From contig NC_090986.1 of assembly GCF_041146395.1 (NCBI RefSeq), positions 47,962,001-48,026,000 of the forward strand: DNA of 64,000 bases. Direction: 5' to 3'. Source of the stretch: Eulemur rufifrons (taxonomy: Eukaryota > Chordata > Mammalia > Primates > Lemuridae). Below are positions 24,820-35,390 of this stretch, piece after piece. Position numbers and translations under genes: made by a program. The notes under the pieces were generated by a model that saw nothing but the letters and a program-made list of their open reading frames with translations, was not told where the DNA came from and made no database searches. The stretch's first letter is position 1. The number at the start of each line of letters is the position of its first letter.

Positions 24820-25715
24820 AATATTCTCTTTGTTTTGCTTTCGTGACAACAATCTCTTCCATTTCTTTCTTTCTCCCATGATTGTTCTTTTTCTCTTTCT
24901 ATTTTCGTCTATTTCATAAACATTGGTTTTCCTAAATAAAAAAAAAAAATGGGAAACTCAAAAAATATTTGCAACATAGTTTTCATCTAAGTAATAATAA
25001 TGCTCATAAGCAATGAGAAGCTCCCACAAACATTAAATTCTGAAATTCTATTTGTTTCACTTAATACTCTCAGACTTCTTCATTAGCAGCCTTATTAGCT
25101 CGAACCCTCATCTATCTTACACCTGTAATACCAAAAATTTCCTTCTGAACCATTTCCCTATATTCTCTGTGTATTTCTCTAATCTATTTTACACACAGAA
25201 ACCAGAGTGGTATTTTTAAAAATGCAACCTGAACATACTCTATACACATACAAGCTGTGTACACACACACACCTCACTTCAAATTTTATTTTTATAAAGA
25301 TAAAGCCCCAAATTTATAACATGGCCTGCAAAGTGCTGTATGGTTTTGTTTTGGTTCCTGCCACTGCCTCACTTGACACAATTTCCCTGGCTGCTTCCCG
25401 GACTCCAGTTGTCGCTGGACTATTTTCAGTTCCTTTAAAGTGTTCTACTTTGTTCCCATCACCACAAGGATTGGCAATTACTGTTCCTCTTCTAGCCATG
25501 TTTTCTCCTCCCCTTTGGCCTACTTAACTCTATTTTTTATTCAAATTTTAGCTCACTCCCTCACTCCTTTAAAGCATCTCCCCTCCCCTGACTTCTGATT
25601 AAATTAGATTCTTTTACTGTATGTTTTGTTAGCACTGCATATCTTTCCATCATTGTATTATTATAGTTTATAACCATACATTTAATTTTCTGGCAAAATT
25701 TGTTTAGTTGATCAA
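24820..25715 (+). mobile_element. L2 LINE fragment (copy 1)
   Basis: 'tttgctttcgtgacaacaat' (RT region) is followed, after a short A run, by 'agccttattagctcgaaccc', 'aaccagagtggtatttttaa', 'ataaagccccaaatttataa', 'catggcctgcaaagtgctgt' and 'ggttcctgccactgcctcac'. These blocks keep L2 order on the + strand. The 106-codon frame at 25207-25527 is remnant L2, not a host gene. Confidence 0.78.
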
Positions 25716-25739
25716 GCCAGAGATTGCAAATCCAGCCAA

Positions 25740-26245
25740 ATATTTCTGTCTCTTCTACTTCCTTAATTTCTCTCAAATCTTAGCAATTGTTTCTGTGTCT
25801 ACAGTGAAATTTTACTTAGATTACCTCTACAGATTAGCACATATTTACCCTGTCTTTAGTAATGGACCATTTAATCTAATTTCTACTCCTAAATAAAAAA
25901 TAATCTTTCTAAAATATAAACCTGATCTCATGTTCATTCTCTGCTTAAATCAGTTCAAAGGTTCCCCCATGGTCCTCAGAATATAGTTAAAATTTCTTCA
26001 TTTGATGTAGAAAACATTTCATAGGATAAGCTTTTTTCCTATCACTTTATGACAAATGTGTCAAGGGGCTCCCAGGTCACTGCTTTGGAGTCCATTCATT
26101 CTGTTTCCTTACCTAGCTAGCTTCAAGGCATCTCCTCCTTGATCACATATGACTAGTTTAGTTGCTTTTAGTCTGACTTCCCCTAGTAGCCGGGCTTTGT
26201 CATTTTTAGTCTGATTCTCCATACTACTTAGATCTTTCACATCTG
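25740..26245 (+). mobile_element. L2 LINE fragment (copy 2)
   Basis: 'ttctgtctcttctacttcct', 'ataatctttctaaaatataa', 'cctgatctcatgttcattct', 'ctgcttaaatcagttcaaag' and 'cccatggtcctcagaatata' repeat the same L2 region already seen in copy 1. This is therefore a second, head-to-tail copy rather than a continuation. Confidence 0.7.
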
Positions 26246-26355
26246 CATATGTATGTGTGTATCTCTCTCTCTTTAGTCACACACATATAGACACATGTAA
26301 GTCTAGATGTGTGTGCATATATGTGTGTATATGTATTAGTATATATATTTATTTC
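26246..26355. repeat. GT/CA/TA low-complexity tract
   Basis: Mixed 'atgtatgtgtgtatctctct', 'gtcacacacatatagacaca' and 'tgtgtgcatatatgtgtgta' runs form partly complementary halves. Confidence 0.7.
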
Positions 26356-26514
26356 TGTAATTTTCCTTGCTTCCCTACTGAGCACAACAGTAAATGACTA
26401 GAGAGCTGGGTATACTATACTATATTCACTTGTTTTTCTACAGCCTACTGTCTAGTTATACATTTCTTAGATATTTATTAAACTAATAAAGCAATGGCAT
26501 ATCAATTATATTTT

Positions 26515-26850
26515 ATTGTGATAATGTATCCATGGGGATTTTGTTCCAGGATCTCCCACAGATAATAAAATCTGTGGATGCTCAAGTTCCTTATATTACA
26601 TAGTGTAGTAATTGTGTATAACCTGTGCACATCCTCCTGCATATTTTAACTTATCTCTAGATTTCTTATAGTACCTAATACAATGCATACATACTACTTC
26701 ATTCATGTGGGTTTAGCATAGTACTGAATGCACAGGAAATTCAAGTTTTATTTTTTGGAACTTTGTGAATTTTTTCCCCAAATATTTTTTGATTTGAGAT
26801 TGGTTGTATCCACAGATGCAAGCCCACAGCTACAGAGGGTTGACTGTATA
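26515..26850. mobile_element. Tigger-family (TcMar) MITE
   Basis: 'ttttgttccaggatctccca', 'aatctgtggatgctcaagtt', 'ccttatattacatagtgtag', 'gtgcacatcctcctgcatat', 'tctctagatttcttatagta', 'ggttgtatccacagatgcaa' and 'tacagagggttgactgtata' match the order of a common Tigger-derived element ending in an 'gggccgactgta'-type inverted repeat. The left inverted repeat has worn away. The exact MER name is not assigned. Confidence 0.75.
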
Positions 26851-26929
26851 TACTTGTCTAACCTTCCATAATATATTATGAACTTCTTCAAAGTTAAAAT
26901 GATATTAATATTTATAAAAATTTATCAAA

Positions 26930-27075
26930 TGCAAAATAATTTCATTTGCATTATCTCATTTAACTTATAGAAAAAATTGATGAAGCAGATGTTATTACTA
27001 GTCCCATGATTATGATGTAGAATTGAGACTCAAAGTGATAAAGAGACTTGTTCAAATCCACATTTTATTAAATAT
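26930..27075 (-). mobile_element. MIR SINE
   Basis: 'cattatctcatttaacttat', 'agatgttattactagtccca' and 'gagactcaaagtgataaaga' are antisense MIR blocks (pattern 'actcatttaatcctcac', then 'attattatcccca'). Confidence 0.65.
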
Positions 27076-27775
27076 TACTGAAGGAAAACACCATTTTTAA
27101 ACTTTAAATCATAAACTTGTTACACTATTTGCTTCATGTGCCCTTGTTTGTAAATCCAAAAGCACATAGCTTTGTGGTTTGCATATAATTTTTGGAGCGA
27201 TTGAATAAAAGAGTGTATCAGTACTCTAAAAGGGGATTTCACATTTTTGTTAAAAAGTTAACAATTGTTGGAAGAATGCAAAAAAATATATGATAGATTC
27301 ATATATTTTTCATATATTCTGGTAGCTATCACTGTACCAGAGAAAGTTTACAGTATCGTGGATTTAATTACATATAAAATGGCATTTAATTATTTTTATC
27401 TTCTCTGAAAAGACCAATAATATGAAGAAAATAGCAAGTGTAATGTAGGATGTAGACCTTGTTTAATGTTAGAAGGTTTAGAGTTGGTTTAAAAAGTTAT
27501 AGATTAGATTCAACTTTCCTTAATACACAGAAATATTCTAAGATAACTTACAATTAAATTTTAGAGAGTTTCTTTCCATTTTTAATTGATTTTGCTTTAA
27601 AAATCATAGGGATTTAAGGCTTAACATCTTTGTAAAGTGCTATGAATCACACCTGCCTTTGTACTTCTCTGTTCATGTAAGTGTGAATGCAAATTATGAG
27701 AATGAGAAAATTATAGGCAATTTACATTTGTTGTAGCCTTGTTTCTATGGCAGTGGGAGAAGATGACCATAATCT
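27076..27775. other. Anonymous sequence
   Basis: No feature is recognised. An octamer-like 'atgcaaat' lies at about 27688, within 100 bases of the X-box-like palindrome. Confidence 0.5.
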
Positions 27776-27789
27776 GTTGCCTTGGTAAC
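27776..27789. promoter_or_regulatory. RFX X-box-like palindrome (candidate)
   Basis: GTTGCCTTGGTAAC fits the RFX-factor X-box pattern GTNRCC-spacer-RGYAAC exactly, with both inverted half-sites. The surrounding 100 bases are less AT-rich than average. Only the motif is seen; binding or enhancer function is inference. Confidence 0.35.
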
Positions 27790-28421
27790 CAGAAATGCAC
27801 ATAGCATTAGAAGGGGCTGCCCCCACAAAGTACTTCTCTTAAAGTATTAGTGAGAGACTAAGAAGGACAATACAGTCAACTTTAAAATATCTTCAATAAC
27901 ATGGCAAGATTTGGTCACTTTAAAAAGAAAATCATAGTCCTTAACACATCTCCTAAGTGTCTGTATGGTACTCACTGTTCCTTAAATTAAAAAGAGAAAA
28001 AAGAAAAATGAAAAATCAAAGCCTTTCTCATTCTTAAATTATGCCTTGAGACAGATCCAGTTCATCACATTTATAAAAAGTAAATGTTCTTGATTCAAAA
28101 GAGAGAAAGGAAAGAAGAACAAAAGAAAAAGACCAAGAATCGCCACGTATCATTGGTTTATAAAGAAATCTCAGTTTTTAAATTTAAAATTATTTTATTT
28201 AATGTGAAGGGACAGTATTATTTTAAATATTTGTCTCTAGATTACACATCCTTTAAAATAATACTTCTGATTTCAGTGCCCAAAGTTCTATTCTCTGCTA
28301 TATTATACAAATGTCTTACAGTGTTTAAATAATTACTTGATATATTTTAAATTTACTCTCCAGGAGAAAAGTGTCCACTTTATAAAGCTGTGTACAAGCC
28401 TCTACACACAAGCAGTTTGAA
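27790..28421. other. Anonymous sequence
   Basis: No gene or named repeat is recognised. An 82-codon + frame at 28084-28332 starts in a lysine/arginine-rich purine tract and has no domain. Confidence 0.5.
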
Positions 28422-28476
28422 AATATATATATATATATGTGTGTATATATATATATATACACACATATATATATAG
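28422..28476. repeat. Palindromic (AT)n(GT)n(AT)n(AC)n(AT)n microsatellite
   Basis: Alternating AT flanks a 'gtgtgt' block, a central AT run, then 'acacac' and a final AT run. The two halves are reverse complements around the central AT run, giving an inverted repeat of roughly 50 bases able to extrude a cruciform. Confidence 0.9.
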
Positions 28477-30884
28477 GATTAAATGGTATATATAAGCATT
28501 TCAGAAAATAGTAACTCCAAAAGAGCAGTTAACAATAGTTCCTAAAATACATGGTGAAAATGTGTATTCACATATCATAGGCTATAAATGAAAAGCTTTT
28601 AATTATACACCTTAAAGTCCACATGGTGCAGAAAGGTTGTAAATTAGATACACAGTTGGAATGTGGCCAAATATACATGCAATTACTGAGTTTATGAACA
28701 GAGGGCTCTGAAAACATGCACACAGTCTGCTGCTTAAAGAATAATTCCTATTTCTTGCTTGGAACACACAAGAGATCGCTGAACAGAATTTTCCTTTGTT
28801 GTCTATTTTATGTGGGAAATAAGACTGCACTGGGTAAGTATGCCGCCATTCCCAAGGATATCATCAGTCAGCATGTATGGCATATCATTCCATTCTTCCA
28901 TGTTAATAATGGATAACATCGTGTATTGTTCTAATTCATTCCTATGGGAAATTTACTTCTCCAAGAGGTCTGACTTAGAGGGATCCACACATCTCGGCCC
29001 TTAACCACCAGACTGGATCAATTTTATGTAGAGTTAGCTTCTTTATATTGACTCCAGTGTCATTATGCAATGACTTTTATGCTTGTGATTCTTTTCTTTA
29101 GCACCAAGCATGACTGAAAAAATCCAGGATCCCAAATGTTGCTATCTATAGGTTCCATTTTTAATTCATCCTGTGGAACTCAGGGCACACTGGAACTGAG
29201 GCACCCTGGACACTCACCCACAAGCTTCTGTGTATCACTACGGTCTTGATTCTAATAATTTCCTACCATGACTCTGAGTTCACTTTTTCTACCTGTACTT
29301 GCTTAAAATCTACCTAAGAATCCAATTTATAACATTTACTCATAAAATATCTCTTCCTACTGGAATATCTAAATTATTTGGATAAGAATTACCATTAAGA
29401 ATTGCAGTTGAATAACTAAAAATCTAAGAAGCAGTACACATTCTACTTCACATGTACTGCCACTGGAATAAATCCCAATGGAACAGAAAAAATCTCTACA
29501 ATTAAGCTATAGTAATCCATAAACAACATTTTTCACCTTAGATATGTAGTTATTCTCAAGTTTTTTCTCATTATCCTTCACATCCTGTGACCTCTCTCCT
29601 GACTTTCCTCACTACTTGCCATACCATTTGTAATCCTTGGTCAATATTTTAATCTCATTTCCCCAATTTGTTTCTGGATTCTAAAGCACTGTTGGACAAA
29701 ATCATAAGACCCTACTAAATGGGTCACTATAATCTTTGCTATCAAATGTTAATTGATATTAAACCCTTGTTTTTCCTCATTAATATTTTTTTGTTGTTGT
29801 TGTTCTTTTGTGGCTTCCATAAAGCAACCCTTTCCAAGTTTCCAGCTCTTCTCCTGTTTTCAATATTATCCCTGCTTTTCTCACTCATCAAATGACATTG
29901 CTCCTTCATTCTCTAGTAAGACTAAAATCATTAGACATGATTTTCACAATGTCCTTACTCTAGACAAACCCAACATCTCAACATGTAATTTTCTCAATTC
30001 TAAAGTGTACCTGTCTCTTCAAATGTCACTCTTCCCTCTTATGCCAGACTCAGAAGCCCTTGATCCCAGAGCCTCTTCCTTTCTGCTCCGGCAAATATCT
30101 TCTCTCTCTAGTATATGCTACTACATATAGGACTTCAAATGCTGTATCAAAGAGGGAGAGATAAATAACTTATCAATATTACTATCTCTACTTCTTTAAT
30201 GTCTATTCTAAGATTTTCATTATTTTGAGGTCATCATGCACTACAGAAAATTCATTCTGGCTTTTCAAGGAGCTGCTAAACAAGATCATCCAAACAGGAT
30301 CATTACTGAGAATACAAGAACTGGAAAAAAAGAAAAAAAGAAACTCTTGTAATTCAAATTTTGTTGCAAAGGTAACATGTTTGAAGTTCAATTTGCTATA
30401 ATCTGGGTAATTAGGTATGAGGGTATTAACAAGTAGTCCTCCAATAGCATCTAATATGCACTTTTCAGTTAGTTAATAATATATCATTTAGATAAAAAGT
30501 TATGTAAACTATTATCACTTGAAACTTCCAATATTTTACATTCTCACTGGATAACAAATTCACATTTTTTTCTCTTACTGTAACTCCAAGTGTTAATTCT
30601 TGATGTTTTTTATTTTTGTCCCCATTCTAGTATTTACTTCTTTCCCACTCCCCAGCCATCACCACAATTTTGCAACATAATTCTGAAGTTATTTGCTATC
30701 TTAAATGGCCCAAATTTATAATATATTCACACTAATAGGTATTGCTCTGTGAGTATCTCTTATGCACATGTACTAATGGCCAAACATGGGTAAGTTCATT
30801 ATCTCTTTTATTTAATTCTGACTCAGGAGTTGAAACCTTACTGGAGAAAATGTGGTAATTGTATTAATAGGCTTCTGCACATTT
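28477..30884. other. Long anonymous stretch; pyrimidine-rich part
   Basis: No gene or named repeat is assigned. The segment 29560-30120 is C/T-rich with L2-like texture ('tttccagctcttctcctgtt') but I cannot align it to a family. The 125-codon + frame there (29753-30130) has no domain. Confidence 0.4.
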
Positions 30885-31260
30885 TCAATTCAATTTAATT
30901 CAACAAATACTTAATGCCTATTTCACTCAGTGTGTATCACATGACTGGGAAATGGGAAATAGATGAAAATAAGATAGTTCTTCCTTTTAAAAAATATTTC
31001 AAAGAAAAAAAAAAAAACTCCACCATTTCACCATTTCTCATACTGGGTGTTAGGAACATAAACTAAAATAAAAATCAATAACATTTGACAAATGCTAAGA
31101 AAGAAAGAAAAACAATGTGCATAATCTGACAGGAGCAGAGATAAGGGGCACTTCACCCAGCCTAGAGTGGGTTTGAGGAGTGTCATAATAATGAATGGAT
31201 TCCAGGTAGAAAGATATGTTCAACCAGAGGAAATATGAATTTGCCCACTATATTTAAGGA
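30885..31260 (-). mobile_element. L2 LINE 3' end
   Basis: 'aattcaacaaatacttaatg' followed by 'cctatttcactcagtgtgta' and 'gaaatagatgaaaataagat', then 'cacttcacccagcctagagt' and 'tggattccaggtagaaagat' follow antisense L2 order starting from its 3' terminus. Confidence 0.6.
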
Positions 31261-32003
31261 ATTATAAATGTCTTCAGCCTAGTGTAGGAACTGAGACAAG
31301 GAAGGTAGGAAAAAGATTGGTAATGGAGGAATTTGCATATACTATTTTTTTAAAGGAATAAATGATTGTCACAGCTTGAGTCAAAGAGAAGGGATTAAGA
31401 CTATGTATATAATGAGTTTGATTAGGAACTTCCAATGTAGGTGCATGCCAAACAGTAAAATATACAGTTTTGAAACTTAGGGTAGATATCTGGGTAGAAA
31501 ATATATATCTGAGAACATCTCTATATAAGAGTAACTGAATGAATGATTGTAGATGGGATCACTCAGTTATCCGAGGTCAAAAAAGAAGGGTGGGTCAAAG
31601 ATTTTCCTAAATGAATAGAGGCAGAATGTTTACGAAAAGAAGAGGGAAGAGGAATCTGGAAACATCTTAGAAAAGAGCAAGAAACTTAAGAAGAAAACCC
31701 AAAGCTGACAGTACCACAAAAAGCAAGAATAGGATTGTAAGAAGTCTGTGTAGAAGATGAATTCATCAAAAATCCTAGGAAAAAAGACATTGAATTGCCA
31801 TATGGTCCCTAGTTAGATATTTTCTAAACATAAAAGAAAGGGTATAAATTTCAAAGGAAAAATATCAATGTAACTGCAAAAAATTAAAAAAAAACATGTA
31901 CCTCAAAAGAAAAAATATATTAAAAAGTAATCTTCAAGCAGAAAAAAAAAATAAAACAACTATAACATGTGGTTAAAATTATCGTTGCATAAAAATTCAG
32001 TAC
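31261..32003. other. Anonymous A-rich sequence
   Basis: No feature is recognised. The A-rich part from about 31840 may belong to the L1M that resumes after the Alu. Confidence 0.4.
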
Positions 32004-32325
32004 AGCCAGGCACAGTGGCTTGTGCATATAATCCTAGCGCTCTGGGAGGCTGAGGAGGGAGGATTGCTTGAGATCAGGAGTTTGAGACCAGCCCGAGCAA
32101 GAGCGAGACCCCGTTTCTACAAAATATAAAAAAATTAGCCAGGTATGATGGTGCATGCCTGTAGTACCACCTACTTGGGAGGCTGAGGCAGGAGGATCTC
32201 TTGAGCGATGGAGTTTAAGGTTATAGTGAGCTATGATGATGTCTTCATTCTAGCCAGTGTGGCAGAGTGAGAATTTGTTTCCAAAAAAAAAAAATAAAGA
32301 AAGAAAGAAAGAAAAAGAAAAAAAA
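32004..32325 (+). mobile_element. Older Alu SINE
   Basis: It starts 'agccaggcacagtggcttgt' and has both arms, 'gagaccagcccgagcaagag', a right arm from 'ttagccaggtatgatgg', and a tail with GAAA units. Unlike the other two Alus it lacks the extra linker between the arms and has lost most CpGs, so it is the oldest of the three. Flanking 'aaaattcagtaca' and 'aaaaatcagtata' look like a worn target-site duplication. Confidence 0.93.
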
Positions 32326-32344
32326 TCAGTATAATTAAAAAGGA

Positions 32345-33030
32345 GAAAAATATTCTAATGGAGAAATATACAAAATGCATGAATAGAAAATTTACAGAAG
32401 AAAAATACTAAAATTAAAAAGTATATTAAAATGCTATGAATTACCAGTAACATAGCCAAATAAATTCAGAAAGAATGAGATAGCATTTTTGCCTATCAAA
32501 TTTAGCAACCACTGCATTGCTGGCTAGTTCATTCATAGTGTGATAAGAAATCTCAACCACTGAAAACAGAGAGCAAATTGATGAAAACTCTGAAAAGCAA
32601 TCTGGTAAAATTCATCAAGAACCTTAAAAATATCCATGTCCCTTTATCCAATTCAACTTCTAGGATCAGGTACTTCCAAATGGTAATAAATATTTAGGAA
32701 CAAATATACTCATTTTGGGGTTATTACTAATAAAATAACTAAACTACATATCTAACAACATGAAATTATGACACATCCATATGAAAGAACCTACATAAAC
32801 ATAAAAATTATTTATGTCAAACTTGATTAGGCAAATAAAATTTAATTTGCAGTTAACTGAAAAAAGTAGAGTATATTTTTAAATGTGTGTGGATTTCTGT
32901 ATCTACAAGGAGTTCGGCAGGTGTTGGCAGCAGGAATTCTTATTTGAGCTGTCTCTCTTGATGGGATGTAGATACATTTGGGAATATTAGGGATACATGT
33001 AAGGTGGTCCTATCACAAGCTTGCTAGAAA
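32345..33030 (+). mobile_element. L1M ORF2 C-terminal fragment
   Basis: 'atgagatagcatttttgcct', 'aaagcaatctggtaaaattc', 'ccaattcaacttctaggatc' and 'atgacacatccatatgaaag' are sense-strand blocks of an old L1 ORF2 3' part. The Alu at 32004 sits at its upstream edge. Confidence 0.65.
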
Positions 33031-33515
33031 ATAATCTATTTTAAGAGAAAGAAAAGAATATTGCATACTGAAAACTTTTCTTTTTTTCTGAATTTTGTTC
33101 CTAAAGCAATGTTTGTTATTCAGATTTTTTTTTTCTTCCATGGACTCATAAGTGTGTCCTAAAATAAAGCTGATACTAGAAATAAGTAGTTTAAGTATTT
33201 AAGCAACAATATGGGAACAATTTGTGTAAATGTTACCCTTGAGAGCAAGTAATCATTTCCACACATCGGAGTGCCTTTGATGTACTGACAGGATGGTGCC
33301 CAACAATTTAAAATGATATTTAGTGGTGGAGACTTATCAGTTTAGACCAGAAAGAGAGGAGCATACAGAGCAGGAAAGGAAGAAGCTGGAAGATGTCCCT
33401 TAGCAGTTGCAAGGATTTGTCCATAACATGTGTGAGACACATTCTGGCAATTCCCAGAAAGGACTGGAAGAAACATTTTCAAGATTGAAGCTTCTATTGA
33501 AACCTAAGAAACAGA
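33031..33515. other. Anonymous sequence
   Basis: No gene or named repeat is recognised. A T-rich run lies at 33125-33137. Confidence 0.45.
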
Positions 33516-33950
33516 CCATATTAGTTTCTTATTGCTGCCGTAACAAATTACTACAAATGTAATGGCTTGCAAGAAGACAGATTTATGTTCTTATAATTCA
33601 GGAGGTCAATAGTCTTAAATTGTTCTCACCGGGCTAAAATAAAAGTGTTAGTGGGGCTGCAATCTTTTTGGAGGTTCTAGTGGAGAAATCAGTTTTCTTG
33701 CCTTTTTCAGCTTCCAGAGGCTTCCTGAATTTCTTGGTTCTTGGACCCCTTCCATCCTCAAACCCAGCAAGTGTCTCTCTCCCAATGTAAGGACCCTCGT
33801 GATCACATTGGTCCTACTGGGAAGTCTAGGATTATCTCAGTTATTTTGCAACCTAATTATTTTTGCCACATAAGGTAACATATTGACAGGTCCTGCGTAT
33901 TAGGATTTTGATAATCTTTGGGTGGGGGGCAATTATTCTACCTACCCCAC
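33516..33950 (-). mobile_element. MLT1-type (ERVL-MaLR) LTR
   Basis: 'tattagtttcttattgctgc', 'cgtaacaaattactacaaat', 'agcttccagaggcttcctga', 'cacataaggtaacatattga' and 'gggcaattattctacctacc' are the reverse complement of the MLT1 subtype also found on the + strand at 63035-63402. A solo LTR. Confidence 0.8.
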
Positions 33951-34502
33951 CACACATAGGTTTCATATTGTTTGATCTAAACTCTGTGCTGGAATAAAAT
34001 GAAAAACTTCAGGGTTATTCTCAATGAGCAATTGCTGGTTGAACTTTGGCTAATAACAAGGTTTTGTTTTTTCTTAATCATGCTTAAATAGCTTTTGTCT
34101 TGCTAAATAGTATAGAACCCTGGACAGACTTTTAGAAAGGACGCATAGGAAAGGTAAGTGGAATCAGTGTAAATAGATATGTTGACAGGAATCAGCTATT
34201 TGGGTGGAAAACTTTGGGAAATGAGAGGGAAATTTTAAAGAGGAGTATATTGTGTTATATACAATGTCATCCAAATTTCCATCTACCCAGAAACTTTAGC
34301 TAAACATCTTCAGTACTTTTGTAGTCATATTTTTTCCCATTGGACTTAATCAAATGTGAATGTTATATAATGACAGGAAGAAAGATGGCCAGTGAAAACC
34401 CAGTGTATTTTGGTTACAAATGTAAATATTGCTTTCAAGCTTTGGATCCTGACTGCTCCCAAAGATGTGATTCATGACCAATATATTTTCCTTTGTTTCT
34501 AG
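33951..34502. other. Anonymous sequence
   Basis: No repeat family is recognised. A GGTAAG-type donor-like sequence occurs near 34153 but nothing supports its use. Confidence 0.45.
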
Positions 34503-34568
34503 TTGCTGTACATACCACCCACCTTGTATCTGAGGCTCTGAGAAGACTTCTCAGTGATGACTGCATTG
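34503..34568 (+). other. Exon-like segment (candidate)
   Basis: A strong pyrimidine tract 'ttttcctttgtttctag' precedes 66 bases that are open in one frame and read AVHTTHLVSEALRRLLSDDCI, then a GTAAGC donor. Both intron phases would be 1, so the segment could be skipped or included without a frameshift. The peptide is amphipathic and helix-like, but I do not recognise the protein. Alternatively the region is part of an unrecognised LTR, because 'cttcaataaaacgtattc' follows closely. Confidence 0.25.
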
Positions 34569-35204
34569 GTAAGCACACAGAAGCTTCAATAAAACGTATT
34601 CTATATTCACTTACTATCTCTGCAGTTTATTATATCAATATGTGTACTAATTATCTAAGATATTTTTGTCTTTCAAAAGTCTTAATTTTTACAATCCCTC
34701 AGTGTATTATTGTGTATAAAAGTCTATTCCTGATGGCCCTCCACTCAATATTAAAGAATTTGATTACTGGTGTGCAGGTGAGTAGTACCCACTAGATAAA
34801 AGTACCATAATAATACTTATTTCTGTCAGGATAGGCTAAATATCTCATTAATTTAAGTGTTATTCTATGTGTTGGGAGACTGCTCAGATATGTACTATTT
34901 TTTTAAATGTATATACATCAAAACATATTAGCAAGCCACAATAATAGGTCAATTTAAGTCAACAGTTTATTGACATTAATAAAACATAAATATTTAGCTA
35001 GATCATTGGTATGATATCCCTTCATGTACAATGAAACTGTAATATAAAGTCCCTCCTTAATGATACAATATTATCTATAATATGGATACTTAATAGAATT
35101 GTGATTAGTGTCATGTTTACTATTTTAATTGGTAACTGGAATAGTACACTGTATTTTAATATAATTTTATGTTTTATTCAACTAATTATTTCATTTGAAT
35201 CTAC
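34569..35204. other. Anonymous AT-rich sequence
   Basis: No feature is recognised apart from the AATAAA-containing stretch near 34590. Confidence 0.45.
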
Positions 35205-35390
35205 AAAAGTTTAGGTTACATATGTTACCCTTGCCCCCCCACCCCCCCAGTCAGAGCTTCAAAAGTGTCCTTCCCCCAGACAGTGCGCATCGCACTCATT
35301 ATGTACGTATACACCCATCCCCTCCCCCACCCCACATCTGCCCGACATCCAATTAATGTTATTCCTGAATGTGCTCTTAGGAGATGATCA
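35205..35390 (-). mobile_element. Lineage-specific L1 3' end, inverted relative to 21.9 kb copy
   Basis: 'agtttaggttacatatgtta' is followed by C-runs ('gcccccccacccccccag'), 'cagagcttcaaaagtgtcct', 'cagtgcgcatcgcactcatt', 'cgtatacacccatcccctcc' and 'gacatccaattaatgttatt'. On the minus strand this gives the same 3' UTR type as the 21923-22050 copy, extended further 5'. Its CpGs ('gtgcgcatcgcac') are retained, suggesting a younger insertion. Confidence 0.78.

Noticed and set aside
25207..25527. 106-codon + frame
   Set aside because: Lies inside an L2 copy; it is repeat-derived.
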